Below are positions 42,041 through 51,648 of a stretch of DNA of 64,000 nt, one piece after another. Under the pieces are notes generated by a model. That model did no database searches. It was not told the DNA's origin and worked only from the letters and a program-made list of their open reading frames with translations. Origin of the DNA: Streptomyces akebiae (GTDB taxonomy: Bacteria > Actinomycetota > Actinomycetes > Streptomycetales > Streptomycetaceae); contig NZ_CP080647.1 of assembly GCF_019599145.1 (NCBI RefSeq), forward strand, positions 1,860,001 to 1,924,000. Direction: 5' to 3'. Position numbers and translations under genes: made by a program. Every line of letters starts with the position of its first letter. Position 1 is the first letter of the stretch.

Positions 42041-43152
42041 AGGGCGTAGCCGCCGGCATCGGCGTCGTCGCCCTCTCCCCTCTCCTCCTCGCCGGCACGG
42101 CCATGCTGATGGCCTCCTCCAGCGAGGCCGCCCAGAGCACCTACTCGTCCCTCACCTGCGTGGGCGACGTCGACACCGACGCCGTCGTCGAGCAGGTCAC
42201 CAGGATCCTCAACGGCGCATCCGCCAAAGACGTCCACGTCGAGGGCCTGAGCCTGCCCGAGGAGCAGATCCCCAGTGCTCAGACCATCGTGGCCACCGGG
42301 ATCAGCCTCCACGTGCCGAAGAAGGGCCAGATCATCGCGCTCGCCACCGCGATGCAGGAATCACGGCTGCGCAACCTCAGCTCCGGCGACCGCGACTCGC
42401 TCGGGCTGTTCCAGCAGCGCCCGAGCCAGGGCTGGGGTACCGCCGAGGAGATCCACGATCCCGTCTACGCCTCCACCCAGTTCTACGAGCACCTGCTCGC
42501 GGTGGACGGATGGCAGCAACTGACCGTCGCCCAGGCCGCGCAGAAGGTCCAGCGCTCCGCCTACCCCGACGCCTACGCGAAGTGGGAGGAGCTGGCCACC
42601 GCCCTGCAGAAGGCGATCGCCGCCACCTTCCCCGACGCCGACCAGGACGCCACGGAGACGGACACCACCTCCAGCACCGCGTCCTGCACGGCGACCGAGG
42701 ACGGCTCCGGATACGGCACCATCCCCGAAGGGTCCGTACCGAAGGGCTACTCGATCCCCAAGGACGCCGACCCGAGGGCCCGCAAGGCGATCGCCTGGGC
42801 GATGGCGCAGCTCGGCACGATGTACCAGTGGGGCGGCACCTGCACCGCGCCGCACGGCCCGGACCCGATGGGCCGCTGCGACTGCAGCTCACTGACCCAG
42901 CAGGCGTACACCCATGCCGGCATCCAGCTCACCCGCACCACGTACACCCAGATCAACGAGGGCAACGCCGTCTCCCCCAAGTCGCTCAAGCCCGGTGACC
43001 TGATCTTCTCCCGCGGCAACGCCGCCCGCCCCGAACACGTCGGCATGTACATCGGCTCGGGCCTCGCGATCGAGGCACCCCGGACTGGCAAGCCAGTTCG
43101 AATCACGCCCCTGGCGGACTGGGCCATCCTCGCCGCCCGCCGTGTCATCTGA
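42037..43152 (+). CDS. NlpC/P60 (C40) cell-wall hydrolase of the conjugation system
   Basis: A 371-residue protein from TTG 42037 (GGAGG upstream). N-terminal membrane anchor/signal (GVVALSPLLLAGTAMLMASSS), then a lytic-transglycosylase-like helical part (ALATAMQESRLRNLSSGDRDSLGLFQQRPSQGWGTAEEI), then the NlpC/P60 domain with catalytic Cys in DCSSLTQQAY and His in EHVGMYIGSG. This two-domain type is the VirB1/TcpG-like enzyme of Gram-positive T4SS, opening peptidoglycan for the channel. First substantial gene of the operon. Confidence 0.9.
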   Translation: MKGVAAGIGVVALSPLLLAGTAMLMASSSEAAQSTYSSLTCVGDVDTDAVVEQVTRILNGASAKDVHVEGLSLPEEQIPSAQTIVATGISLHVPKKGQIIALATAMQESRLRNLSSGDRDSLGLFQQRPSQGWGTAEEIHDPVYASTQFYEHLLAVDGWQQLTVAQAAQKVQRSAYPDAYAKWEELATALQKAIAATFPDADQDATETDTTSSTASCTATEDGSGYGTIPEGSVPKGYSIPKDADPRARKAIAWAMAQLGTMYQWGGTCTAPHGPDPMGRCDCSSLTQQAYTHAGIQLTRTTYTQINEGNAVSPKSLKPGDLIFSRGNAARPEHVGMYIGSGLAIEAPRTGKPVRITPLADWAILAARRVI

Positions 43153-43348
43153 CCCCTGGTCGGGACGCAGACCCCACATGCCGCCTGCATCACCAGTTCA
43201 GCGCGGGAACGGCCACGCACGGCATGTGAGCCGGATCGCGGCTCCCAATCCCCCTGGGCCGCTTCCTTGCCCGCCTGCATGCGGCCCATCGGCAGGACGA
43301 CCTGCCCGTTTCTCTCCCTCCTCTGTCTCGACATCACGGAGCATCTGA

Positions 43349-43714
43349 GTGATACCTCACCACCGCGTCCGGCGCGCTCTTGCGGCCGCCTCGACGGGCC
43401 TGGCCGTCGCAGTTGGCGGCCTGGCCACCGCCGCCACGGCTCAGGCGTCTGACACCGGCCATACGACGATCTCGTGCAGCGCGGTCAAGGTACGCAAGTC
43501 CCCTGCGAAGAACGCCACTGCGCTGGGCGTCGCCTACCGGCACGACAAGATCGCCTACAACCAGTTCGCGTACAAGCGCTCCGAGAAGACCTGGTACACC
43601 CGGGGCACGGTGACCCGGAAGTCCGACGGCAAGAAGATCCGCGGCTACGTGATCTACCAGTGCGCGAACCCGTACGGCAGCAACGGCGCGCCCACACCGC
43701 CGATCCCGAAGTAG
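43349..43714 (+). CDS. secreted SH3-like protein
   Basis: A 121-residue protein from GTG 43349 (GGAG upstream). Signal peptide to about AATAQA, then an SH3-like sequence (TISCSAVKVRKSPAKNATALGVAYRHDKIAYNQFAYK...KKIRGYVIYQCANPYG) with two Cys. Similar in plan to the protein at 32000. Wall binding near the channel is plausible. Confidence 0.8.
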   Translation: MIPHHRVRRALAAASTGLAVAVGGLATAATAQASDTGHTTISCSAVKVRKSPAKNATALGVAYRHDKIAYNQFAYKRSEKTWYTRGTVTRKSDGKKIRGYVIYQCANPYGSNGAPTPPIPK

Positions 43715-43968
43715 TAAGCCAAGCAGCCGGATCAGAGGCTGAGCCGTAGCGCCGTCGAAGCGGCACCGGCCCGCGTTGTGGCCTCTCCCCAGCCTCGGAA
43801 CGAGCGCTGCTGTGCCCTCGCGCGCGACGACGCTTCGCATGCGTCGACGGGCTCGGCCAGATCCCGTACGGCTGCCGTCCGCCTCCCCGAGGCCGCCGCC
43901 TCGCACCTCCTCCTCTTCTCTTCATTGATTCCCGCGCGTCGGCTTCGGCGCGCGCAAGGAGCCTCCCT

Positions 43969-44277
43969 TTGCACCTGCTCGACACTGTGCAGTACCTGGC
44001 CTACGACCCCGGCATCACACCCTCGGGTGGCGGCCTGCCCGGCCTCGCCGTGCTGAAGAACGTGGTCAACTCGATCAACCTGTTCGCGATCGTCGCTGTG
44101 GTCGGCGCGCTCGCCGTCTCCCTCGGCGTGTGGGCCTGGGGCCACCACACCGGCGGCCACCAGGCCGAGGCCAACGGCAAGAAAGGCGCGGTCGTTTCGG
44201 CCGGCGCCGCCCTCGGCCTCGGCGCCGCGAACGGCGTGGTCGCGTTCTTCTCCGCCCTCGGGTCGCAAGTCCACTGA
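43969..44277 (+). CDS. DUF6112-type T4SS membrane subunit (VirB2/TrbC-like)
   Basis: A 102-residue protein; TTG 43969 follows AAGGAG at normal spacing. Two hydrophobic helices (LFAIVAVVGALAVSLGVWAWG and VVSAGAALGLGAANGVVAFFSAL) around a short charged loop (GGHQAEANGKKG), the layout of small T4SS pilin-like subunits. Family name from memory of Streptomyces clusters with SCO6880 and VirB4 genes next to it. Confidence 0.75.
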   Translation: MHLLDTVQYLAYDPGITPSGGGLPGLAVLKNVVNSINLFAIVAVVGALAVSLGVWAWGHHTGGHQAEANGKKGAVVSAGAALGLGAANGVVAFFSALGSQVH

Positions 44278-44960
44278 TGCCGAAACGATTCCCCTCCCTG
44301 TCCGGCTACGGCATCGGCTGGTCGACCCGGCAGCGCATCACGGTCAGCGCGATCGGCCTCGCCATCCTCCTCGCCCTCGCCGCCACCGTCGCTGTGTTCA
44401 CCGGCCGCACCGGAACCAGCGACAGCCAGACCTCCACTCCGCCCAGCACGAGCAGCACCGCCTCCGCGTCCGCCGACCCGACGGCGTCGGCTGGGACCGG
44501 TTCGGTGGCGAAGCCGCCGCCAGTGGCCGACCCGGTCAACTTCGCCAAGGCCGCCGCAGCGATGCTGTGGTCGTACGACACCCGGGCCACCAGCCGTGAT
44601 CAGCAGCTCGCCGGGATGAAGGCGTGGCTGACGGCGGAGACGAAGTACGCCGACTGGTCCTCCCTCACTGCCCAGGTACCGGATCCGGTGCTGTGGTCGC
44701 GGATGGCCGACCAGGACCAGTACGCCACCGCCGCCGTGGACGAGGCCCACTACCCGTCGGCGTTCAAGCAGGCCCTGGCGGACGACCCGTCGGCGATTAC
44801 CGAGGCGTACATCTACGCCGTCACCGTCACCGGCAAGCAGCAGATCGCCTGGAAGAAGGGCGGCGCCGGCGCCGAGGACCGCTCGATCACCCTCGCCGTG
44901 CAGTGCCGTCCCAACGCCGACTGCTCCCTGGTCTCCATCTCCCCCCGCGTCGTGCCCTGA
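44277..44960 (+). CDS. single-span T4SS accessory protein
   Basis: A 227-residue protein; ATG overlaps the previous stop. One membrane helix (ITVSAIGLAILLALAATVAVF), a Ser/Thr-rich linker, and an extracytoplasmic domain of about 140 residues (NFAKAAAAMLWSYDTRATSRDQQLAGMKAWL...SITLAVQCRPNADCSLVSISP). The shape (short tail, one helix, NTF2-like-sized domain) resembles VirB8-like or TcpC-like proteins, which is inference. Confidence 0.65.
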   Translation: MPKRFPSLSGYGIGWSTRQRITVSAIGLAILLALAATVAVFTGRTGTSDSQTSTPPSTSSTASASADPTASAGTGSVAKPPPVADPVNFAKAAAAMLWSYDTRATSRDQQLAGMKAWLTAETKYADWSSLTAQVPDPVLWSRMADQDQYATAAVDEAHYPSAFKQALADDPSAITEAYIYAVTVTGKQQIAWKKGGAGAEDRSITLAVQCRPNADCSLVSISPRVVP

Positions 44961-45002
44961 CACGCGCCCCGAGCCCACTAGAGAAAGGAGGGGTGACTCC
45001 CC

Positions 45003-46367
45003 TTGGGCTTCTGCGACCTCCCCCTCGCGGACAAACTGTGCGCGGTCGGCGACGCGGTCTCCTTCGCCTCCGACCCGGGCGCGGCCATCGGCAACTGGAT
45101 GGCCAAATCAGCGGGCGAACTCGCCGCCGCCGGAGCCGACTTGGCCGCCGAGGCGGTCAACACCACCACCAAGGTCGACCTGAACGCCGGATGGTTCCGC
45201 GACAACTACGAGATGATCCTGCCGATCGGCCTGATCGTCCTTGTCGCCACCTTCTGCGCCCAGCTTGTCCGCGCCGCGATCCGCCGCGACGGCCAGGCCC
45301 TCACGCAGGCATTCACCGGCACCGCCGCCGGCGTCCTGTTCGCCTTCACCGCGATCGCCTTCACCACTGTCGCCATCGAAGTGGTCGACGCCCTCTCCGA
45401 TGGCCTACTCAAAGCGGCGAACCTGTCCATCGATTCCGCCGTACGCCGCATCGTCAAGGTCGCCGCGATCCCTGGCCTGTCGGCGATGGGCTGGCTGGTC
45501 GCCGTCTTCGCCGGCGTCGGCGCCGCCCTGGGCGCGTTCCTCTACTGGTGCGTGATGATGGTCCGCAAGGTCGGCATCCTCGTCATGGTCACCCTCGCCG
45601 TCTTCGCGGGAGCGGGCGGCGGCTGGGAGGTCGCCCGGCGCTGGCGCAAGGGCTGGATCGAGGCCACCGCCACCCTGGTCGTCTCCAAGCTCCTGATGAC
45701 CGTGATCTTCGTGCTCGGTATCGCGGCGATGGGCAAAACGGAGGCCAAGGACGGCGTCGCCGCCCTCGCCGACGTCATGGCCGGCATCGTCATCATGGCG
45801 CTCGTCCTGCTCTGCCCCTACGCCACGTTCAAGTTCGTCCACTGGGCCGCCTCCGAAGGCTCCGACGCCGAGACGCTGCACCGCTCCGGCGGAGCCGGCG
45901 CGCAGATGGCCCGCCAGCACGCCGAACGCGCCGGCCGCAAAGCCGCCGCCGCGGTCGCCACCGCAGGAACTGGCGGTGCCGCGGCCGGAGCGGGCGCCGC
46001 TCCCCAGGGCCCGGACGCCGTGCCGGGCGGTTTCCCCGGCGACATCGCCACCAACCCCACGCCGGACACCGGCAAGGAAGGCGGCGGTTCGGACGCTCCG
46101 TCATCCGGGGGCGAGGGGATCAAGAGCGGTCTGGAGAAGGCCGTGCAGCCACCGCCGACCAATCCGCGCGAGGACACCAGCGGCCACCTCGGCGGCAGCC
46201 CTGGACCGGCCTCCGGCGGGGGATCTCCCACCGGCAGCGGTTTCATGTCCGCGTCCGCGTCTCCGGCCGACGCTTCCACCCCGCCGCCGCAGGGCGCCCC
46301 GCCAGCCCCGACCTCCACGCCTTCGGCCGGAACCGGCACTCCACCCCCTCCGCCCACCGGCCCCTGA
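45003..46367 (+). CDS. VirB6/TrbL-like polytopic channel protein
   Basis: A 454-residue protein; AAAGGAGG upstream of TTG 45003. Six or more membrane helices between residues 60 and 275 (ILPIGLIVLVATFCAQLV; GVLFAFTAIAFTTVAIEVV; GWLVAVFAGVGAALGAFLYWCVMMV; VGILVMVTLAVFAGAG; KLLMTVIFVLGIAAM; VMAGIVIMALVLLCPYATFKFVHW), then a long Gly/Pro/Ser-rich cytoplasmic or surface tail. Size and order between the DUF6112-type and SCO6880 genes fit the VirB6 position. Confidence 0.85.
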   Translation: MGFCDLPLADKLCAVGDAVSFASDPGAAIGNWMAKSAGELAAAGADLAAEAVNTTTKVDLNAGWFRDNYEMILPIGLIVLVATFCAQLVRAAIRRDGQALTQAFTGTAAGVLFAFTAIAFTTVAIEVVDALSDGLLKAANLSIDSAVRRIVKVAAIPGLSAMGWLVAVFAGVGAALGAFLYWCVMMVRKVGILVMVTLAVFAGAGGGWEVARRWRKGWIEATATLVVSKLLMTVIFVLGIAAMGKTEAKDGVAALADVMAGIVIMALVLLCPYATFKFVHWAASEGSDAETLHRSGGAGAQMARQHAERAGRKAAAAVATAGTGGAAAGAGAAPQGPDAVPGGFPGDIATNPTPDTGKEGGGSDAPSSGGEGIKSGLEKAVQPPPTNPREDTSGHLGGSPGPASGGGSPTGSGFMSASASPADASTPPPQGAPPAPTSTPSAGTGTPPPPPTGP

Positions 46368-46454
46368 CCCTGCCCGCAGGCCGGAACGGCACACCCGCAC
46401 TCCCCTTCAGGTGTGCCGTCCCGGCCCCGCCCCGCGCCTTCCCGGAAACCGGCC

Positions 46455-47927
46455 TTGTCTGAACTATCCGTCTCCCCGATCACGGTCAAATTCCCGCACC
46501 GCTCACGGCGCGGAATCCTCCTCGGCCTCTCCCTCCCCCAACTCACCCTCGTCTCCGCTGCGTTGGCGCTGCTGCTGATCACAGTGGTGACCACCGGGCT
46601 GCTCGGCGCCATCGCCCTGACCCCCCTATGGGCAGTCGTCGCTGCCCTGGTCGCCGTCCGCCGCGACGGCAGGTCCCTGATCGACTGGGCTCCGATCGTC
46701 TCCCGCTACGCCCACCGCCGCCGCACCGGCCAGACGCTGTGGCTGGCCCGGCCGGTCTCCCGGCCCCGCCAGGACGGCGTGCTCCACCTGCCCGGCACCG
46801 CCGCCTCCCTGAAGGTCGTCACCCCCGGCGACTCCGCCAACCAGGCTGCCGCCGTCCACGACCCGCACCACCAACGGCTCACCGCGATTGCCCGGGTCAG
46901 CAGCCGCGCGTACGCCCTGCTCGATCCGGCCACGCAGAACTCGAACGTGGCGGGCTGGGGCCGGGCTCTGGCCGGCATCGCCCGCACCGGACACGTCGCC
47001 ACCGTGCAGGTGCTGGAACGCACCGTCCCCGACTCCGGCGACACCCTCGCCCGTCACTGGGCCCAGCACGGCCGCCCCGACACCCCCGTCGCCGGGCAGG
47101 TGTACTCCGAACTGGTCGCCTCCGCCGGCCCAGCCGCCGCCCCGCACGAGGCGTACCTGGCCATCAGCCTGGACCTCAAGGCCGCCAAGCGCCTCATCAG
47201 CCAGGCCGGCGGCGGGCTCCCCGGCGCCTTCACGGTGCTGGAGCAGACAACTTCGGCCATCGCGCTCGCGGCGCGCAGCGCGGGGCTGATGGTGACGGGC
47301 TGGCTGACTGCGCGGGAGATCGCCGCGGTCATCCGCACCTCCTACGACCCTCACGCCCTGTCCGCCCTGCAGCAGTGGTCGCCGAATGGGCGGGCCGAGG
47401 CCGAACCTGCTGCTGCCGGGCCGGTTGTCCAGGTCGAGGAGTACGACCGCCTCGGCACCGACAGCGCCCGCCACGCCACGTACTGGATCGAGAACTGGCC
47501 CCGCACCGAGACCACTCCCGGCTTCCTGCACGGGCTGATGTTCACCGCCGGGGTCCGCCGCAGCCTGTCTCTTATTTACGTGCCGCAGGGGCTTGAGTCC
47601 GCGCTGCGCGACGTCCAGCGTAAGAAGGCGGCGATCATCGCCGACGCCAACGAGCGTGCCCGCCGCGGACAGGTGGATTCCGAGGCCGACTCGGTCGAGT
47701 ACGCGGACGTCAAGGTCCGTGAGCGGCAGCTGATCGCCGGCCATGCCGACGTCGCCCTGACCGGGCTGCTCACCGTCAGCGCCGCAACGGACGCCGCTCT
47801 CGACGCCGCGTGCGCGCAGATCGAGACCGCCGCGGTCACCGCCCAGGTCGACCTGCGAAGGCTCTTCTTCCAGCAGCCCGACGCGTTCGCCCTCGCCGCC
47901 CTGCCGCTCGCCCGCACGGCGCTGTGA
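46455..47927 (+). CDS. SCO6880-family T4SS protein
   Basis: A 490-residue protein from TTG 46455. Two N-terminal membrane helices (LVSAALALLLITVVTTGLLG; LTPLWAVVAALVAVRR), as in PrgI/VirB3-like proteins, followed by a domain that resembles the N-terminal part of VirB4 ATPases (AYLAISLDLKAAKRLISQAGG; YWIENWPRTETTPGFLHGLM; IADANERARRGQVDSEADSVEYADVKVRERQLIAGHADV). The ATPase part itself is encoded separately at 48668, the usual split in Streptomyces. Confidence 0.85.
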   Translation: MSELSVSPITVKFPHRSRRGILLGLSLPQLTLVSAALALLLITVVTTGLLGAIALTPLWAVVAALVAVRRDGRSLIDWAPIVSRYAHRRRTGQTLWLARPVSRPRQDGVLHLPGTAASLKVVTPGDSANQAAAVHDPHHQRLTAIARVSSRAYALLDPATQNSNVAGWGRALAGIARTGHVATVQVLERTVPDSGDTLARHWAQHGRPDTPVAGQVYSELVASAGPAAAPHEAYLAISLDLKAAKRLISQAGGGLPGAFTVLEQTTSAIALAARSAGLMVTGWLTAREIAAVIRTSYDPHALSALQQWSPNGRAEAEPAAAGPVVQVEEYDRLGTDSARHATYWIENWPRTETTPGFLHGLMFTAGVRRSLSLIYVPQGLESALRDVQRKKAAIIADANERARRGQVDSEADSVEYADVKVRERQLIAGHADVALTGLLTVSAATDAALDAACAQIETAAVTAQVDLRRLFFQQPDAFALAALPLARTAL

Positions 47928-48182
47928 CAGTGGTGCCGGGATGACGCTCCCGCTGCGCCAGATGGCATGGCCCGGACATCGTCTTCCTGCCCCGGCAGAG
48001 CCGCCCCGGACTGAGCGCTTCCGGTGAGTACGTCGATTTTCGCCCCGCCCAGACCCTCTCCGCCCGGGCCTCCACCAGCCGATCCGCGCTCACCGGTATA
48101 TGCCGCTGCCGACCACCACTTCGCTCTCCGGACCCGTTCCCGCCCTCGCCGACCTCGCCGTTCTGCGGCACCAAGGACTCCC

Positions 48183-48638
48183 TTGAACGCACCCCCCACC
48201 ACCGACGCGCATCCCTACCTCCGCGCAGCCACCGCCGGCATGCGCCACCACACCCGTAGCCACGCCACCTCCTGCGCGCCGGCCGACCGCCTCCACCTGG
48301 ACACGCTGCACGCCCACCTCACCGCAGCCCACCAGCTGCTCGACCAGCTCACCGACACCACCCGGCCCCCGCATCCGGCCGCCGGGCGTCATCTGGCCGC
48401 CGCGCACCTGCGGTTGTGGCAGGCCACCGCTGCCGTCCACGACGCCTTCCACACTGTGCCCACCGGCACCGAAGGCTCAGCAACCGAGGAGTGCCGACCC
48501 GAGCGGCTCCCCGACGGCCCGCTGGTGCTCACGATCTGCCAGCGGCACCTGGCCGCCTCCCACGCGATCCGCCGCAAGACCACCCCCGCCGACCTGGCCA
48601 CGCCATTGCACGGCCACACCACCAGCTGCACCATCTAG
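48183..48638 (+). CDS. hypothetical protein (DUF6238-like) between SCO6880 and VirB4 genes
   Basis: A 151-residue protein; TTG 48183 follows AAGGA. Conserved-looking HPYLRAATAGMRHHTRSHAT, HAHLTAAHQLLDQL, HLAAAHLRLWQATAAVHDAF and QRHLAASHAIRRKTTP; rich in His. I associate this pattern with DUF6238 but cannot verify. The 255 bases before it hold no gene I can support. Confidence 0.65.
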   Translation: MNAPPTTDAHPYLRAATAGMRHHTRSHATSCAPADRLHLDTLHAHLTAAHQLLDQLTDTTRPPHPAAGRHLAAAHLRLWQATAAVHDAFHTVPTGTEGSATEECRPERLPDGPLVLTICQRHLAASHAIRRKTTPADLATPLHGHTTSCTI

Positions 48639-48667
48639 AACCCGCGCCGAATCGAGCCCGTCCCGCC

Positions 48668-50182
48668 ATGACCCACCGGCCCGCCCGACGCGCCCGCCGC
48701 GCCTCGGCATCCCCCCTGTTCACCCCCCACGGCACCGACCGGGCCAGCCGCAAGACCGCTCGCCGTCAGCTCGCCGAAGCCGCCGCCAAGGCCCGCGCCG
48801 AAGCCACCACCCTCCCGGACGGCAGCGAGCCGGTCGAGCCCGAGATGCCGCCTCCGCTGTACCCGGCCCGTGGCCGTCCCGGCCCCGGTTCCGCCCGCGG
48901 CAGCCGGCTGAAGCTGCCGCAGCACCGCATGACCACCGCCACCGCCAGCGGGGCGTACCCCTTCCTCGCCGAAGGCGGTCTCGGCGCCGAGGGCATCTAC
49001 GTCGGCCGCGACGTCCACGCCGAAGCGTCCTTCACCTTCGACCCCTTCTCCCTGTACGGGCGCCTCGAAGGGTTCACCAACCCCAACATCCTGCTCGCCG
49101 GTGTAATCGGCCAGGGCAAGAGCGCGCTGGCCAAGTCCTTCGCCCTGCGCTCCATCGCCCACGGCTACCGCGTCTACGTGCCCTGCGACCCCAAGGGCGA
49201 ATGGACCCCCGTCGCCTCCGCACTCGGCGGCACCTCCATCGCCCTCGGCCCCGGCCTGCCCGGCAAACTCAACCCGCTAGACGCCGCCCCACGGCCGGAC
49301 AACGTGCCGGAGGCCGACTGGGCGGGCGAGATCCGCAAACGCCGCCTGCTCCTGCTCGGCTCCCTCGCCCGCACCGTTCTCGGCCGCGACCTGCTGCCGA
49401 TGGAGCACACCGCGCTCGATGTCGCCCTCGACGCGGTCGTCGCCCAGGCCGCCACTGTCCACCGCACTCCGCTGTTGGGCGACATCGCGGCCACCCTCAA
49501 CCAGCCCGACCAGCTCGATGCCGCCGCTGGGCTCATGTCCGGACGGCTCGGCGAGGCCGCTCGTGACCTCGCCCACGCTATGCGGAGATTGGTCCACGGC
49601 GACCTGGCCGGCATGTTCGACGCCCCCTCCACCGTGCGATTCGATCCCACCTCGCCGATGCTGACCATCGACCTGTCCCGGCTCGGCGGCTCCGGCGACG
49701 ACACCGCCCTCGTCCTCGCCATGACCTGCGCATCCGCCTGGATGGAATCCGCCCTCACCGACCCGCACGGAGGTCGGCGCTGGATCGTCTACGACGAAGC
49801 CTGGCGCCTGATGCGGCACCCCGGACTCCTCCAGCGCATGCAGTCCCAGTGGAAACTCTCCCGCGGCCTGGGCATCGCCAACCTCATGGTCATCCACCGG
49901 CTGTCCGACCTGCTCACCGCCGGCGACGCCGGATCACAAGGCCGCGCCCTCGCCGAGGGCCTCCTGGCTGACTGCTCCACCCGCATCATCTACCGCCAGG
50001 AAACCGACCAACTCCACGCCGCCGCAGCCCTGCTGGGGCTCACCTCGGTCGAGACCGGCGCCATTGCCCGCCTCAACCGCGGACGCGGGCTGTGGCGCGT
50101 CGCCGGACGATCTTTCATCGTTCAACATCAACTCCACCCTCACGAGCTGGCCCTGTTCGACACCGACGCACGCATGCACTAG
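48668..50182 (+). CDS. VirB4-like T4SS ATPase
   Basis: A 504-residue protein from ATG 48668. After a basic linker, the P-loop ATPase: ILLAGVIGQGKSALAKS (Walker A, about residue 150), VPCDPKGEW, RRWIVYDEAWRL (Walker B), and the RIIYRQETDQLHAAAALLGL region and GRGLWRVAGRSFIVQHQL end typical of VirB4/TraC. It powers assembly and substrate movement through the channel. It lacks the N-terminal VirB4 domain, which is in the SCO6880-type protein. Confidence 0.9.
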   Translation: MTHRPARRARRASASPLFTPHGTDRASRKTARRQLAEAAAKARAEATTLPDGSEPVEPEMPPPLYPARGRPGPGSARGSRLKLPQHRMTTATASGAYPFLAEGGLGAEGIYVGRDVHAEASFTFDPFSLYGRLEGFTNPNILLAGVIGQGKSALAKSFALRSIAHGYRVYVPCDPKGEWTPVASALGGTSIALGPGLPGKLNPLDAAPRPDNVPEADWAGEIRKRRLLLLGSLARTVLGRDLLPMEHTALDVALDAVVAQAATVHRTPLLGDIAATLNQPDQLDAAAGLMSGRLGEAARDLAHAMRRLVHGDLAGMFDAPSTVRFDPTSPMLTIDLSRLGGSGDDTALVLAMTCASAWMESALTDPHGGRRWIVYDEAWRLMRHPGLLQRMQSQWKLSRGLGIANLMVIHRLSDLLTAGDAGSQGRALAEGLLADCSTRIIYRQETDQLHAAAALLGLTSVETGAIARLNRGRGLWRVAGRSFIVQHQLHPHELALFDTDARMH

Positions 50183-50248
50183 AACTCCCGCGAGTTCCCT
50201 CCCACTGCGCGACAGAAACGACTCTGACCCACCTGACCTGGAGTACCC

Positions 50249-50791
50249 CTGCAGCACCCCGACTTCGAGCTGTACGACAACGTCGGCCGCACCGCCGACC
50301 AGATCAGCGCCTACCACACTCGCTCCGCCACAAGGGACGACCTGTACCGCTGGGCGGAGCGCGATGCCGAAGCCTTCCGCGCTCAGCACACTCTGCCGCC
50401 CGAGCCCTTCCCCGCCCCGGACCTGAGTCCCTACCGCGAGGCTCTGGACGCGGCCGAGACTCCGGCCGAGTTCAGCACCGTCCTCAACGCCCTGCTGGAC
50501 GCAGTCGCGCCGTTCCTCAACGAGGTCATCGAGCACCTGGCCGCCACTGCCCAGTGGAAGGGCCGAAATCGCGGAGCCGAACCCGAGTCACCGCCCTGGC
50601 TGCTGCGCGGCGCCGCCAGCAGCATCGCTTCAGCGCTGGCCATGGCAACCGAAGCGGAACTGAAGACCCTCCGCGCGCACTACGACCCGCCGCCGGACCT
50701 CGACGCGCTCATGAAGCAGACCCGCACCGCTCCCGGCACGCCCCCGGCCCCGCCCGGACCGCAGCCCGGCTCCGGAGGCCCGCGGCGCTGA
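50249..50791 (+). CDS. accessory protein with CTG start
   Basis: A 180-residue frame that contains no usable ATG/GTG/TTG near its beginning; CTG 50249 lies five bases after GGAG. The protein is clearly coding: HPDFELYDNVGRTADQISAYHTR, DDLYRWAERDAEAFRAQHTLPPEPF, FSTVLNALLDAVAPFLNEVIEHLAATAQW, LLRGAASSIASALAMATEAELKTLRAHY, and the tail QPGSGGPRR. Immediately downstream of virB4. Helical, family unknown. Confidence 0.75.
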   Translation: MQHPDFELYDNVGRTADQISAYHTRSATRDDLYRWAERDAEAFRAQHTLPPEPFPAPDLSPYREALDAAETPAEFSTVLNALLDAVAPFLNEVIEHLAATAQWKGRNRGAEPESPPWLLRGAASSIASALAMATEAELKTLRAHYDPPPDLDALMKQTRTAPGTPPAPPGPQPGSGGPRR

Positions 50792-50833
50792 GCGCCGACG
50801 GATCAACCACCCGCCGCAGCACCTCAGGAATCC

Positions 50834-51619
50834 ATGCCCCCGTCTCGCACCGATCTGTCCGCCTTCGCCGCCGCCCTCGCCGAACGCCTGCCTGGCGCCT
50901 GGACGAGCGAGTATCACCGCCATCCCGCTTACGAGAACCAGTTCCCCACCGTCGACGGGCTCTGGGACGCCGGCCACGTCGACTACATCGTCAGCCAGTA
51001 CGTCCTCGGCCATGACGCCGTCCTCCACGGCCCCCACGGACAGCAGCTCTACGTCACCGACCGGCCCCTGTACCGCCACCAGTTCGTGGTGGCCCCGCTG
51101 GAGCCCGAGGGCTTCAAAACCCACCAGATCTCCCCGGTGCGTGAGCCGGACGGCATCGCTGTCCCCAACGATCCGGTCCGAGCCGCCGCCGCAGTCATCC
51201 GACGCTTGCTGCCCCGCTACCAGGTGGCCCTGGACGCTGTCCGTCACAACGCCCTCGTCCAGCCCGAGCCGCCACACCGCCAGCCCGCCCCCGAGGTCGC
51301 CCAGGCCCTCACGCTGGTCTGGTACCCGGACGGCGTGGTGGGCGCCCCGTACGACTCGGTGCCCGAGGAGGCACGCATGACGCTGTTCGGCTGCAACTTC
51401 CAGTACAGCCCGCACGAGTCCGCCTTCGTGCTGCCGGCCTCCTACAGTTCCAAAGAGCGCGCCTTGCTGGTCCAGCTCGTCGCTCTGCGGCTCACTCTCC
51501 AGGGCATCGGGGTCAACTTCCGCCGCGCCGCTCCCCTCTCTTCCCCTCCGGCATCAGCTGCCGCGAGCAAGGCGCTGACGACGGTGTCCGCAGCCCCGAC
51601 GTCCGCCACCCGGCGGTAG
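50834..51619 (+). CDS. paralogous accessory protein 1 (LPGxW family)
   Basis: A 261-residue protein, ATG 50834. N-terminal signature shared with 53307, 56412 and 63749: LSAFAAALAERLPGAWTSEYHRHPAY..., LWDAGHVDYIVSQYVLGHDAVLHGPHGQQLYVTDRPLYRHQFVVAPLEP. A second part (EVAQALTLVWYPDGVVGAPYDSVPEEARMTLFGCNFQYSPHESAFVLPASYS) may be another copy of a similar fold. Basic end (SATRR). Function unknown. Confidence 0.7.
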   Translation: MPPSRTDLSAFAAALAERLPGAWTSEYHRHPAYENQFPTVDGLWDAGHVDYIVSQYVLGHDAVLHGPHGQQLYVTDRPLYRHQFVVAPLEPEGFKTHQISPVREPDGIAVPNDPVRAAAAVIRRLLPRYQVALDAVRHNALVQPEPPHRQPAPEVAQALTLVWYPDGVVGAPYDSVPEEARMTLFGCNFQYSPHESAFVLPASYSSKERALLVQLVALRLTLQGIGVNFRRAAPLSSPPASAAASKALTTVSAAPTSATRR

Positions 51620-51648
51620 AACCCGGTTCCTGCATCAAGGAGTTGCCG

